Part shown: positions 51,138 to 60,736 of the stretch, in pieces | Numbering within the stretch: the first letter of the stretch is position 1 | Layout of the letters: each line of letters begins with the position of its first letter | Assembly: GCA_965227905.1 (NCBI GenBank) | Contig: OZ245780.1 | Coordinates: 3,658,001 to 3,722,000 of the forward strand | From: CBDDHT01 sp965227905 | Lineage (GTDB): Bacteria; Pseudomonadota; Alphaproteobacteria; Rhizobiales; Methyloligellaceae | Direction of reading: 5' to 3' | Length of the DNA: 64,000 nt | Program-made: the position numbers and the translations under genes | The notes under the pieces: generated by a model | What the model was told of the DNA's origin: nothing | Databases searched by the model: none | Seen by the model: the letters and a program-made list of their open reading frames with translations, nothing else

Positions 51138-51953
51138 TCAACACCTATCGGCGAACAATGCGGCCCAGGACTGCTGGTACTCGGAATTGTGTTGAGACGC
51201 GGCTGTTCCAACAAGGTTGTAGTCGGAACGCATGAGCGTGGCGCAGTGTCCGTGCTGGCTCTCAAGCCACTGCCTTACGGCATCCGCAGGCGTTGCTCCG
51301 CCATAGGCGATATTTTCGCCATAAGTGCCCGGTTGACAGGTCTGTTCGACACGGCCCCTTAAATCGCCGTGTCCGACGCCGCCTTGCTGACCTTGGATAT
51401 CAAGATAGTTCTGCGTGACCTGGCTCATAGCGGCGTTGAACTGAACGGGACCGGCCGGCGGATATGTCCCCGCATTCTTACCGGTGCAAACCGCACCCTG
51501 TGCCCGCGCATTGTTGATTTCGGCAACAAGCTGATCCAACACGCCGCCACCGGCTGTCTGCGGCGGTGCGGCCGGTGCAGCGGGAACAGGCGGCAACTCG
51601 GGAGCAGCCGGTTGGATGGGAGAAACCGGCGCTGCGGCGCCAGGGTTTCGGGCAAACAGACAACCGCAACGGAACGGGCGGGTCACCTGCAGATCGGACC
51701 GCCAGTTGCCGCCGGCCTGTGCACAGATTTCAGAGCAAAATTCCGCTCCAGGAGCCTCGATCCATTCGACCGTATTATTCGGGTCGGCAGTCGTACGTGG
51801 CGCGGAACGCCGCGGCTGTTGCGATTGCGCTTCTGTCACGCCGGTCAAAGGCAGATCGATCATGACGAACGTACCCGCCAGGAGCGCGACCGGGACGGCG
51901 GCACAGACGAGAGACGACACGAGACGGCGAAGTTTCCGTAGTCCGTTTTTCAT
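51138..51953 (-). CDS. Exported CAP-domain protein
   Basis: A 271-residue protein. A hydrophobic segment at about 12-35 is a signal peptide or anchor. Two Cys residues in a Pro-rich segment (EFCSEICAQAGG) and a Pro/Ala linker lead to a CAP domain: LVAEINNARAQG, a C-T-G-K Cys, GGVGHGDLRGRVE with the metal-site His, PGTYGENIAYGG (conserved Glu) and WLESQHGHCATLM, ending in a C-terminal Cys. The active-site residues of the fold are mostly present. Start 51953 was chosen over 52055. Same type as the CAP genes at 24164 and 25997, but separate from them. Confidence 0.85.
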   Translation of the reverse strand: MKNGLRKLRRLVSSLVCAAVPVALLAGTFVMIDLPLTGVTEAQSQQPRRSAPRTTADPNNTVEWIEAPGAEFCSEICAQAGGNWRSDLQVTRPFRCGCLFARNPGAAAPVSPIQPAAPELPPVPAAPAAPPQTAGGGVLDQLVAEINNARAQGAVCTGKNAGTYPPAGPVQFNAAMSQVTQNYLDIQGQQGGVGHGDLRGRVEQTCQPGTYGENIAYGGATPADAVRQWLESQHGHCATLMRSDYNLVGTAASQHNSEYQQSWAALFADRC

Positions 51954-52059
51954 GACGACATTTGTTCCCTGGTTACTGAATTTATGAATTCTGAGTGCTT
52001 CGATTGATCGGTGATTCCTCATCACTGAAACGCGCACGCCTTCGGCCAACGACATATGC

Positions 52060-52788
52060 CTAGTCAGGATTGAAGTGGACGCGGATTTCGGAGGTTCCGG
52101 CTGCCTTCTTGCGAAGCATGCCGCGAGCTTGATACCCAGGCGGGCATCTCACCGTGCCGGCGTTCGCAAGCGACCAGTTCGAAATCTTGAACTTTCCATT
52201 CTTGACGCACATCTGCGTTCCGCCACGGATCGGCCACTGAAAGTCGCCGTTTTGCGAGTAGGCATAGAAATAGTGATAATCGCCATCGGGCGTATCGGTG
52301 AGCTTGATGCAGCTTTCCCGCGGAACCACCCACCAGCCTTCGATATCAACGCTATTGTTCCCGACCGGCTTGGCCATGGCGACATAGACGCTTTCCGTAA
52401 TATCGGTGCACGCCCAGACGGCGACGTTCGTCGCGGGAACCGGTGGCAGTGGTAACGGCGGCGGTGGCGGTGGCGTCTCGGCCGTCGGTAGTGGCGGCAA
52501 TCGCGGTTGCTGAGTCTTGGCAGCGTTGGCCTTACAAAGCGCGACTTCCTCTTCCGAAACGGCACGGCAGTTTTCCGCGCACTCGGCCCAGCTCCCGAAG
52601 CCGCCCTTCACCCAGTTGGTTCCGACACAAGCCTGGTTCATACAGCTCTGCCGCGCCCTGGCGCCCACTGCCAGGCAGTTCGCACCGGCCGCCGCCATGA
52701 CCAGGGGCTGATCGGATGCCTGTACTCTCGCTGGTGAGAAAGAAAAAAAGACAAGTGCGGACAAGAGTCCGGCAATAAGCCGCCCCAT
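52060..52788 (-). CDS. Exported DUF1036-like protein with Cys-rich and Pro-rich regions
   Basis: A 242-residue protein starting at ATG 52788, which has GGGAGG six bases upstream; the ATG six bases earlier would have the site adjacent to it. Signal peptide cleavage near RVQAS. A Cys-rich N-terminal segment (CLAVGARARQSC, CVGTNW, CAENC) and a run of Pro precede the C-terminal domain: WACTDITESVYVAMAKPVGN, GWWVVPRESCIKL and DGDYHYFYAYSQNGDF, resembling DUF1036. Periplasmic, role unknown. Follows the CAP gene order on the minus strand with separate promoters possible. Confidence 0.65.
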   Translation of the reverse strand: MGRLIAGLLSALVFFSFSPARVQASDQPLVMAAAGANCLAVGARARQSCMNQACVGTNWVKGGFGSWAECAENCRAVSEEEVALCKANAAKTQQPRLPPLPTAETPPPPPPLPLPPVPATNVAVWACTDITESVYVAMAKPVGNNSVDIEGWWVVPRESCIKLTDTPDGDYHYFYAYSQNGDFQWPIRGGTQMCVKNGKFKISNWSLANAGTVRCPPGYQARGMLRKKAAGTSEIRVHFNPD

Positions 52789-52935
52789 AAACATCCTCCC
52801 AATGCCGCCCCCGGCAAATGAACTCTATCGCTGTGACAGCCGGATTGCCAAGCCCGTTGTCATCACAAAATGACCTTCGACACACTCAAAAGAAAATCAG
52901 CCGTCTCAATCATCTATATTATGTTGCTTCACGCA

Positions 52936-53952
52936 TCACTCGGATGCTTCGTTTTCGACATTGACCAGTGCACAATACCGGATGGGATCGACGTTTCCGC
53001 CTGTCGTAACAACCGCGACTGTCTTGCCTCGGATATCAATCTGCCCATTCAAGACGGCCGCGATCCCGACGGCCGCGCCGGGTTCGACAACGATCTTGAA
53101 CATATCGAAGGCGAACCGCATCGCCATGCGGACATCGTCATCGCTTGCAATCAGTCCGCCCGCGAGCCGCTCTCGATTGATCTCGAACGTGTGTTCGTTT
53201 GGCGTCGGTGTCATGATTGAATCGCAGATGGTCCGTTGACCTTTGGGATTGGCGACCCGCTTTCCCGCTTCGAGTGATCTGCGCGTATCGTCGAACAGTT
53301 CCGGTTCGACGGAATAGACGCGTGTTGCCGGAGTGAGTTTGTGCATCAGAAAGGCCGTTGCCGCGGTCAACCCACCGCCACCGCACGGTACGAGGACCGT
53401 ATCAAGGGCTGCCTCCACCTCTTGAGCCTGCTGGAAGAGTTCAAGCGATGCCGTGCCTGCGCCGGCAAGGGTGCGAACGTCGCCGCTTGGCGGTACGACG
53501 ATCCGGCCTGTCTCTTCCCTAAGGCGCGCAACGACCTCGTTGCTGTCCTCGCAATCCCGGTCGAACGTTACGACACGCGCACCCAGAGCCTTCGTGCTCT
53601 CGACCTTGGCAGGTGGCGTATCGGATGGCATCACGATCAGTGCCGATGTCTTCATCAACCGCGCGGCAAGAGCCAGTCCTTGCGCATGATTACCGGAAGA
53701 ATAGGTGATGGCCCCCCGTTGCCGCTCCTCTTCGGACATAAAACGCAGCCGGTTATATGCCCCCCGGATTTTGAATGCGCCGGTCCGTTGCGCATGTTCC
53801 GCCTTGACCAACAGGCGCCCACCGAGCTGTTCGTTGACGTCAAGATTCTCAAGCAGAGGCGTTCGCGTCACGATTCCCCGCAACGCGTCCGCAGCTTCGT
53901 GAATGGCATCGATGGCGATTGGACTGGTGTCCAGGTCGGGGTGAGAACTCAT
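52936..53952 (-). CDS. Threonine/serine ammonia-lyase-family PLP enzyme
   Basis: A 338-residue fold-type II enzyme. The PLP Lys is in GAFKIRGAYN. It also shows TYSSGNHAQGLALAARL, PCGGGGLTAATA (phosphate-binding loop) and VVTTGGNVDP near the end. Relatives include catabolic threonine dehydratase, serine racemase and threo-3-hydroxyaspartate ammonia-lyase. The C-terminal ACT domain of biosynthetic IlvA is missing, so a catabolic or racemase role is more likely. Single gene on the minus strand. Confidence 0.9.
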   Translation of the reverse strand: MSSHPDLDTSPIAIDAIHEAADALRGIVTRTPLLENLDVNEQLGGRLLVKAEHAQRTGAFKIRGAYNRLRFMSEEERQRGAITYSSGNHAQGLALAARLMKTSALIVMPSDTPPAKVESTKALGARVVTFDRDCEDSNEVVARLREETGRIVVPPSGDVRTLAGAGTASLELFQQAQEVEAALDTVLVPCGGGGLTAATAFLMHKLTPATRVYSVEPELFDDTRRSLEAGKRVANPKGQRTICDSIMTPTPNEHTFEINRERLAGGLIASDDDVRMAMRFAFDMFKIVVEPGAAVGIAAVLNGQIDIRGKTVAVVTTGGNVDPIRYCALVNVENEASE

Positions 53953-54107
53953 CTATCAACCAGCTTCCGAAAACACGTCGCAATAGCCGTTCAGATGCCG
54001 CAATCTCGACAAGTCGGTCAAGGTCATAAGACGGTTCATTCGCCTGAATGGAATACTGCTAAGACTGTGCGGATCACGCCCCCGAGCCTAAAAGCAGGAG
54101 ATTTACA

Positions 54108-54713
54108 TTGAGCCGCAGAATTACATTATACGGCGCCGGCTATACACGTTCCGCGCGATGCTTGTGGACATTGCTCGAGCTTGAAATCGATCACGAATAT
54201 GTCGACGCTCGCGCACTCATGCAGGGTGACGAAGGGCGTGCGATGCACCCACAGGCAAAACTCCCGGTCGCGATGATCGACGGCGAAGCCCTCTATGAAT
54301 CCGCCGCAATCTGCACGCACCTGTGTGACCTCGCGCCGGAGAAAGGGTTGCTTGGCACGCCGGGTACGCGAAACCGCGGCTTACACATGCAATGGACCTC
54401 GTTTGTCCTGACCGAAATAGAGACCTGGCTATGGAGCAGCTACAAGCATCAAAAGGGCTATCCCGAAGCGATGCGGGTGCCGGCGGTGATCGGGGTCAAC
54501 GGACAGGAAATCCGTAACGGTCTCGCCGTCGTCAATGACGCCTTGGCGGAAAGTGACTATCTGGTCGGAAACACATTTAGCGTTACCGATATTATCGTAT
54601 CCTGGGCAATCAACTGGGCGCGCCGGATGAATCATCTCAACGAGTTGAATAACCTTTCACGCTATCTGGATCGTCTTTTTTCGCGGCCCCACTGCCGTTT
54701 GAATCCTGAATAG
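54108..54713 (+). CDS. Glutathione S-transferase family protein
   Basis: A 201-residue GST starting at TTG 54108 with GCAGGAG upstream. The N-terminal GST fold shows YTRSARCLWTLLELEIDHEYV, HPQAKLPVAMIDGE with the cis-Pro, and LYESAAICTHL, the glutathione-binding ES motif. The C-terminal helical domain has VGNTFSVTDIIVSWAINWA. Class uncertain. Ends two bases before the convergent acyl-CoA dehydrogenase stop. Confidence 0.88.
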   Translation: MSRRITLYGAGYTRSARCLWTLLELEIDHEYVDARALMQGDEGRAMHPQAKLPVAMIDGEALYESAAICTHLCDLAPEKGLLGTPGTRNRGLHMQWTSFVLTEIETWLWSSYKHQKGYPEAMRVPAVIGVNGQEIRNGLAVVNDALAESDYLVGNTFSVTDIIVSWAINWARRMNHLNELNNLSRYLDRLFSRPHCRLNPE

Positions 54714-54715
54714 CA

Positions 54716-55870
54716 CTATAGACCCAATTGCCGGGCTGCGAGGTCTTTGAGGACTTCAACGGTCCCCCCACCGATCGATAAAATCTTCGACTCTCGGAAC
54801 AGGCGCTCGACCCGGGTCCCCGTGACCAACCCGTGGGCGCCGTGAATCTGAACCGCTTCGTTGGCGCAGGTCTCGTAGGTTTGCGCCGCCATGTTTTTGG
54901 TCATGGCGATGTCGGCGATCGGGGTCTCGCCATTATCGAAACGCCACGCGGCCGCATCCATACTTGCCTGCGTTGCCTGGATCAGGGTTTGCATTTCCAC
55001 CAGCTTGTGGCGGATGGCCTGATTGGCGATCACCGGCTGCCCGAACACAACGCGGTCACGCGCGAACTGAACGGCGTCGTCCCAGCAGGCCTTTGCCGAT
55101 CCCAGCATGATGGCCGCATTGCCGAGACGCTCCTCGTTGAAGTTCCGCATTGCCGAGCGGAAGCCCGTGTTTTCAGTGCCGATGAGATTGTCGACCGGGA
55201 CGCGGCAGTCGTTGAATGTCAGGATCGCATTGTCCCAGGAGCGCCAACCCATGAGATCCTGCCGCTCCTGCGTGAAGCCGGGTGTGTCTTTGTCGATCAG
55301 CAATAGGCTGATGCCATCGAAACCGGCATCACCGGTGCGCACGGCGACGGTGTGGAAGTCGGCGCTGCATCCCGATGAGATATAGATCTTCTGTCCGTTG
55401 ACAATGTAGTGGTCGCCGTCCCGCCGGGCCGACGTGCGTAGGTTGGCGACGTCCGAGCCGCCATCGGGTTCGGTGATGCCGAGCGCCGCGATTTTTTTGC
55501 CAGCCAGCACGGGAGGCAGGACACGCGTGCGGAGTGCATCCGACCCCTCGGCAATGATCGGCGGGATGGCGATGCAATGCGTTGTCAGGCCCAGCCGCAC
55601 GCCGCCGGAGCCAAACCGTGCCAGCTCCTCCTTGACGATGAGTTTGTCGAAGATGTCGCCGCCGGTCCCGCCATATTCTTCGGGGAATCCTGCTCCGAGA
55701 ATTCCGGCGTCGACGGCTTTCAGGCGAAGGTCATCCGGGAATGCACCGGCCTCTTCGTAGGCATCGACATTCGGGGCTATTTCTTCGAGCGTGAAGCTGC
55801 GGACTGCATGGCGGAATGCATTGTGGCGCGCGGTATGAAAAGGCCTGTTTTCATGTTCGAACTCGGGCAT
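54716..55870 (-). CDS. Acyl-CoA dehydrogenase
   Basis: A 384-residue flavoenzyme. It shows ILGAGFPEEYGGTGGD, then GITEPDGGSDVANLRTSARRDGD and KIYISSGCSADFHTV, and a C-terminal base region (ETCANEAVQIHGAHGLVTGT). AAGGAA ribosome-binding site. It is the last gene of a three-gene unit on the minus strand with the quinone oxidoreductase and ADP-forming synthetase, a plausible acyl-CoA degradation unit. Confidence 0.93.
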   Translation of the reverse strand: MPEFEHENRPFHTARHNAFRHAVRSFTLEEIAPNVDAYEEAGAFPDDLRLKAVDAGILGAGFPEEYGGTGGDIFDKLIVKEELARFGSGGVRLGLTTHCIAIPPIIAEGSDALRTRVLPPVLAGKKIAALGITEPDGGSDVANLRTSARRDGDHYIVNGQKIYISSGCSADFHTVAVRTGDAGFDGISLLLIDKDTPGFTQERQDLMGWRSWDNAILTFNDCRVPVDNLIGTENTGFRSAMRNFNEERLGNAAIMLGSAKACWDDAVQFARDRVVFGQPVIANQAIRHKLVEMQTLIQATQASMDAAAWRFDNGETPIADIAMTKNMAAQTYETCANEAVQIHGAHGLVTGTRVERLFRESKILSIGGGTVEVLKDLAARQLGL

Positions 55871-55915
55871 CGGTTTTCCTTATCGTCTTGCACCTGCAAT
55901 CACAGCATTGCCGGA

Positions 55916-56890
55916 TCAACGCAGTTGCACAGCAGCAATTCCCGTAAAGGAACGCGCCGCGATCCGTCGAAGCACATCGGGCACATCTTCAAACGCGCTC
56001 ACCACATCAAGCGGGGGTGATAGTTTTGATTCAGCAATGGCTGCCAGAACCCGACCCGCCGAGGCGGCCAGTATCTCCGGTCTTTGCCAGCGATAATATC
56101 CCAGGACCATGCCCAGGACGGCGCGGTTCTTGATCAGCAATCGGTTGCCTTGGAAGGGCGGCGGCATTCCGGCTGCAAAACCGATGACCACATAGCGTCC
56201 ATTCCAATCGAGCACGTGGATTGCTGAACCTGAAAAATCTCCACCTACGGGGTCCAAGATCACATCGACATCGCGCCCGTCATTGACGGCCTTTACGCGG
56301 TCACGCAGATCGTCGCCATACACCACGGCGGCGTCTGCGCCGGCGGCCTTGGCGACATCGCAACGTTCAGGCGAACTCGCGGCTGCGATTACCCGCGCAT
56401 TCATCGCCTTGGCCAGCTGGATCGCACAAACACCGACAGCACCGGCGGCACCGCCGACAAGCACGGTTTCGCCGTCCCTGACACGAGCGCGCTCGGAAAG
56501 CGAGAGTTCGGCAGTCAGTGCGGACATAAGGACGCCGGCGGTGATCGCAGCATCGCAATCGTCCGGAAGCAGGAAGGTCTCGTAGGTTGCCGCCGTTGCA
56601 TATTCGGCAAGGCCGCCGTCTCCCATAACAGAAGCAACGCGGGCGCCGATCTCGAATCCATCCGAGTTGTCGCCAACGGCAACGACACGGCCGACTGCTG
56701 TCATCCCGGGGCTGAACGGTACGGGGTGATGGACCTGATGGGCATCGGCAATCATCAAGGTGTCGACAAAACCGATACTGGCGGCTTCGACTTCGATTAG
56801 GACCTCGCCCTCTTTGGACTCCGGTGTGTCCGTCTCGCCGACGCCGACATTGTCGACAGATCCATGTTCGGTGCAGAGGAGTGCTTTCAT
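55916..56890 (-). CDS. Zinc-independent NADPH:quinone reductase-type dehydrogenase
   Basis: A 324-residue medium-chain dehydrogenase: HHPVPFSPGMTAVGRVVAVG, then VGGAAGAVGVCAIQLAKAM (cofactor loop), LDPVGGDFSGSAI and GKxL-like VLAAIAESKLSPPLDVV. Zinc-ligand residues of alcohol dehydrogenase are missing. Overlaps the upstream synthetase by ATGA (56887-56890), so the two are coupled. Follows that gene and precedes the acyl-CoA dehydrogenase. Confidence 0.88.
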   Translation of the reverse strand: MKALLCTEHGSVDNVGVGETDTPESKEGEVLIEVEAASIGFVDTLMIADAHQVHHPVPFSPGMTAVGRVVAVGDNSDGFEIGARVASVMGDGGLAEYATAATYETFLLPDDCDAAITAGVLMSALTAELSLSERARVRDGETVLVGGAAGAVGVCAIQLAKAMNARVIAAASSPERCDVAKAAGADAAVVYGDDLRDRVKAVNDGRDVDVILDPVGGDFSGSAIHVLDWNGRYVVIGFAAGMPPPFQGNRLLIKNRAVLGMVLGYYRWQRPEILAASAGRVLAAIAESKLSPPLDVVSAFEDVPDVLRRIAARSFTGIAAVQLR

Positions 56891-58986
56891 CTGACGTTCA
56901 CCACGGCGTCGAGAGCAAAGGCCCCCTTCCCGTTTTCGTCCACCACAAACGGATTCACATCGACACTCAAAAGACTGTCCCGGTGAACATCCGCGAATTC
57001 GGACAGTGCGACCAGCGCATCGGCCAGCGCATCGATGTCCGTCGGCGGCTTACCACGCACGCCATCGAGGATCGCGCGCGCCTTGATCTCGTCGATCAGC
57101 GCATGCGCTTCGTCGCACCCGAACGGCGCAACGCGGAACGCGACGTCTTTGGTGACTTCCACCAATATACCTCCAAGACCGAACATGATGACGGGACCGA
57201 ATACGGGGTCGATATGAATGCCAAGGATCGTCTCGACGCCATTGTGCCGAACCATTGGCGCAACAAGGCAACCGTCGATCTTTGCATCCGGCTCGTGTTG
57301 CTTTGCGGCGGCCACGCAGCGCTCGAACGCTTCGGCAGCGGCATCAGCGTTGGCGATGTTCAGTGCAACGCCACCGACATCGGACTTGTGTACGATATCC
57401 TCCGACAAGATCTTGAGGACGACAGGGAAGCCGATGTCCTGCGCTGCCGCTGAGGCCTCGTCCGCCGTCCTTACAAGGCGGGCCTCGAGAACCGGAATTC
57501 CGGCGGCGCCCAGCACCTTCATAGACGCGATTTCGTTCAAGGTGCCCGTAGGCAGCTCCTGATGCGCTTGATTGCTTGTTGTGGTCGCGGGCGCGCGTTT
57601 CAGTGCGGCACCGATCTTGTTCATGGCCGCAGCAGCGCGGACCGCGGCATCCGGCTCCATATAGATCGCGCAACCACTCTCCTCGAACGCCATTCGAACG
57701 CTGTCCGGCATGCTGCCGGTGACGGCGATATGGATATCGGGATGGGTCTCGCGAACGGACGCCCAGGCTTTTTGGATTTCGAAGCCCTGCTCCTCGGTCC
57801 GTGCCGCGCCCGCGTTGAAACTGACCAGCGAGCCGAAGGGGTGATCCTCCAGGACAATGTCGATCATTTTGCCGAATTTCGACAGGCTGGAGACCATGTT
57901 GCCGGTCATGTCGACGGGGTTGGCGGTACCTGCATAAGGGATCAGTTCCTTGATGCCGGCCTGTGCTTTCTCCGAGAGCGGCACGACCTTCAACCCACCT
58001 TCGACGGCCTCGTCGGCCATCATGACACCGACGCCGCCCGAGACCGACAAGATACCGATATCCGCATTCGTCGGGCTCTTACCGACAGCAAACGCATAAC
58101 CCAGATTGAACCATTCATTGACGGAATGAGCCCGGTAGGTGCCGCATTGCCGGAAGACAGCATCGTAGACGGCGTCCTCACCGGCGAGCGAGCCCGTATG
58201 CGACGACGCTGCCTTCGCCCCTTCCGCCGTTTTGCCCACCTTGAGGACCACAACCGGCTTTCCGGCCGAACGCGCCTTCTCCAGCGCGGCGATCAGCTTG
58301 CCCCCATCCTTGACGCCTTCGATATAGGCGAGGATGACTTTGGTTGCGTCCTGACCTGCCTGATATGCAATGGCATCGCAGAGATCGATGTCGCTTTCGT
58401 TCCCTGTCGTAATCCAGGAGCTGAACGACAGCCCGCGCTCGCTCGCCAGGTTCGCAACATAACCGCCGAACGCTCCCGACTGGCTCACCAGACCAATGCT
58501 CCCGTCGGGCTTCATCGGCGGTTGGAAGAAGGGCGAGAATGTTGCGGTCACGCCGCGGGCCACATTAACCAGTCCAAGGCAATTGGGACCGAGAATGCGC
58601 ATGCCCGAAGTCTCGGCAATCTCGCTCATGCGGGCCTGTGCCCGGCGCCCCTCCTCCCCGAGTTCCGCAAAGCCTGATGAGAAGATGACCGCACCGCGGA
58701 CACCGCCCGCCGCACAATCCTCAAGTGCGGCGATGACGCGATCAGCCGGTATGGCGATGATCGCAAGGTCGATCGGCTCGCCGACTGAACCGATGTCCTT
58801 GTAGGCCGGCAGGCCCAGGATCTCATCACGCGTTGGATTGATCGGAAAAATCCGACCGTCATATCCATAGAGCTGCAGCATGCGAACGGGAACACCGCCA
58901 AGCTTCCCGGGCGTCGCCGATGCACCGACTACGGCGATCGAGCGCGGGGACAGAAGCGCATCCATGTTTTCGGTATTGAGTGGCAT
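56887..58986 (-). CDS. Fused acetate-CoA ligase family protein (ADP-forming acyl-CoA synthetase)
   Basis: A 699-residue enzyme with both parts in one chain. The N-terminal CoA-binding domain has SIAVVGASATPGKLGG, GLVSQSGAFGGYVANL and KAASSHTGSLAGED, with the catalytic phospho-His region. The C-terminal ATP-grasp has EIASMKVLGAAGIPV, VVLKILSEDIVHKSDVGGVAL and GVETILGIHIDPVFGPVIMFGLGG. It makes acyl-CoA from an acid, ATP and CoA, or the reverse. The start at 58986 fits the family N-terminus and has GAGAGGA upstream; the longer frame to 59064 does not. First gene of the minus-strand unit. Confidence 0.92.
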   Translation of the reverse strand: MPLNTENMDALLSPRSIAVVGASATPGKLGGVPVRMLQLYGYDGRIFPINPTRDEILGLPAYKDIGSVGEPIDLAIIAIPADRVIAALEDCAAGGVRGAVIFSSGFAELGEEGRRAQARMSEIAETSGMRILGPNCLGLVNVARGVTATFSPFFQPPMKPDGSIGLVSQSGAFGGYVANLASERGLSFSSWITTGNESDIDLCDAIAYQAGQDATKVILAYIEGVKDGGKLIAALEKARSAGKPVVVLKVGKTAEGAKAASSHTGSLAGEDAVYDAVFRQCGTYRAHSVNEWFNLGYAFAVGKSPTNADIGILSVSGGVGVMMADEAVEGGLKVVPLSEKAQAGIKELIPYAGTANPVDMTGNMVSSLSKFGKMIDIVLEDHPFGSLVSFNAGAARTEEQGFEIQKAWASVRETHPDIHIAVTGSMPDSVRMAFEESGCAIYMEPDAAVRAAAAMNKIGAALKRAPATTTSNQAHQELPTGTLNEIASMKVLGAAGIPVLEARLVRTADEASAAAQDIGFPVVLKILSEDIVHKSDVGGVALNIANADAAAEAFERCVAAAKQHEPDAKIDGCLVAPMVRHNGVETILGIHIDPVFGPVIMFGLGGILVEVTKDVAFRVAPFGCDEAHALIDEIKARAILDGVRGKPPTDIDALADALVALSEFADVHRDSLLSVDVNPFVVDENGKGAFALDAVVNVR

Positions 58987-59559
58987 GATCCTCTCTGAAG
59001 ACTGTTCGTTTCGCCCTGGCAGCAAGCGCCGGCCCGATACCCGATCAACTCGCTCTAGAGCCACCCGCCCCGCCGGCCGACGGTTTTAGCGTACAGCCAA
59101 GAAACTGTCTTATCGCATCGCCCGATCCCTTCAGCGACACCGGATTGAAGGCCCCTGCCCAATGATAGGCGCGATCTCGCTGCGAGAATGAGAGTCGTTC
59201 AACAAACAGGTGGGTTCCCATTCCTCTTCGCCAACGGAATTCTCCCACGCTCTCAGGCTGGAAGGTGCAAGACAAACAAGGCAGATTGACAGAACGATGC
59301 ACGCAAGAATGGTCTTGGGGGATCTTTCCATGAGTCGCCATTTCTCGATTTTGAGATGAATTCAGAGAAGCAGGAGCCAGGCACCCTTGAGACCGGATTG
59401 CCGAGCCCAACGAGGTTGGCACAAACGAGCGATGCGTGCCAGAGCGCAAGAAAGACCGGCTCCTTCTATCCGAAGCCACAGTAGACATTCAGACCGCCAA
59501 CAAACATAGTTCTGACAACTGTCTGTTATGCCTTACTCTCTGTTTCCGGACCTTGTGCT
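58987..59559. other. Intergenic region with one doubtful short frame
   Basis: 573 bp between divergent genes. A minus-strand 66-codon frame (59131-59331) is listed separately. Nothing else is convincing. Confidence 0.4.
59131..59331 (-). CDS. Possible small exported peptide
   Basis: A 66-residue frame with a signal-peptide-like start (AIL-type core: ILACIVLSICLVCLAPSSL) and a short acidic mature part containing one Cys. Ribosome-binding site is weak. Could be a real small exported protein or chance; there is no neighbour to support it. Confidence 0.3.
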   Translation of the reverse strand: MERSPKTILACIVLSICLVCLAPSSLRAWENSVGEEEWEPTCLLNDSHSRSEIAPIIGQGPSIRCR

Positions 59560-60036
59560 GTGGCTTCATCCAAAACCAATTCGCTCGTCAAGGCGATCAT
59601 CGTCGCAGTCGTAACGTCGATAAGCGTTCCGCTCCTGGGATCGCTTTTTTTCGCACTCCTCGTCGCGCCAGTCGTCTGGTTCTACGGGTTCGTTGTTGCG
59701 ATCCTTGTGTTTCCCATAGCGTTCCTCTCGACACTTGCGGCATCAGTCTGGCTTGGCGTGCGGACCTATCTCAAGGGTTGGTTCAGTCTCGCGGAGGCAG
59801 TTGTTGCTGTGGTCGTAGGCGCGACAGCGACGAGTTTTTTGTTGAATTCCGATCGTATTCTCGGACCAAACACTTTACCGACTATCACGGGCGAAGGCCG
59901 ATGGATCAGTCTTTCGGTGTTTTTGCTGATCGGACTCGCATTCGCCTCCGTCGGTGCCGTGGCGACTCAACTTCTTCTGGCCAAAATGTCGTTGATCCGA
60001 GATCCACGGTCAGAGGTAACTCCAGATGGCAATTAG
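59560..60036 (+). CDS. Four-segment membrane protein
   Basis: A 158-residue hydrophobic protein starting at GTG 59560. Hydrophobic segments at about 11-35, 40-63, 76-95 and 115-140, with a basic start. No family recognised. The frame is longer and better in composition than the overlapping plus-strand frame from 59436. The exported-protein gene at 60173 follows after 136 bp. Confidence 0.65.
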   Translation: MASSKTNSLVKAIIVAVVTSISVPLLGSLFFALLVAPVVWFYGFVVAILVFPIAFLSTLAASVWLGVRTYLKGWFSLAEAVVAVVVGATATSFLLNSDRILGPNTLPTITGEGRWISLSVFLLIGLAFASVGAVATQLLLAKMSLIRDPRSEVTPDGN

Positions 60037-60172
60037 ATCGTATCTTGATCTTGTCGCCACCAACCGTTCACAAGCGTCACGCGGTTGGGATAAATAGGAC
60101 GCAGGGTTGATCGACTGGCCAATTGTTCGGTGTCGCGCCCACGCGACGGCAAAAAAAGAAAAGGCTACGACT

Positions 60173-60544
60173 ATGCAGAGTTCTGAAACTCTAGTGACTT
60201 TCCCCAATGCCATGAGAACGATCGTTTTCGGAATTGCGATGGTTTGTCTCTTGGCCCTTGCCGGTGCCTGGCCCGTTGACAGGGCTGCTGCCCAGGCGAT
60301 GCCGACGCCCGAATGCGACGCAATTGCGAGTGAGATTCCGAATCCTGATACCCAGTGGGCGGGCACCATTGGTTGTGGTTCGGGCGGTCACATCTGCAAA
60401 GAGAAGGGCAGGATCGATGCCGAGTCGTGGGCACTTCAGTGCGAAATGAGATGTGGGCAGTCCTGGTCAAACAAAGAAGATCCAAAATTTGAGACCTGCG
60501 TATCGGCATGCGACAGCGCTCGCGATGAGTGTCCGATTGCCTAG
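60173..60544 (+). CDS. Small exported Cys-rich protein
   Basis: A 123-residue protein with a signal peptide (VFGIAMVCLLALAGAW, cleavage near AAAQA). The mature part has several Cys residues (PECDAI, TIGCGSGGHICKEKG, CEMRCGQSW, TCVSACDSARDEC) at spacings that suggest four disulfides. ATG 60173 was chosen over 60107. Same broad type as the exported proteins at 38989 and 20982. Role unknown. Confidence 0.75.
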   Translation: MQSSETLVTFPNAMRTIVFGIAMVCLLALAGAWPVDRAAAQAMPTPECDAIASEIPNPDTQWAGTIGCGSGGHICKEKGRIDAESWALQCEMRCGQSWSNKEDPKFETCVSACDSARDECPIA

Positions 60545-60736
60545 TCTGCGTTCGGAGGTGCCAAAGACCCTCGTCTGACGTCTTGACAACCCGAGCCGGA
60601 TTATTGGTCCGCTGGCTCCCATGCAGACAAAGGCGTGTCGCTGGTAAAGTGGTTCTCTGCCGGATAAATCACCGAATTCCCCTTATTCGTCAGATCTGAC
60701 AACGCCAAGCGCGGTGTCCCTGTCGAAAACTCTCCA

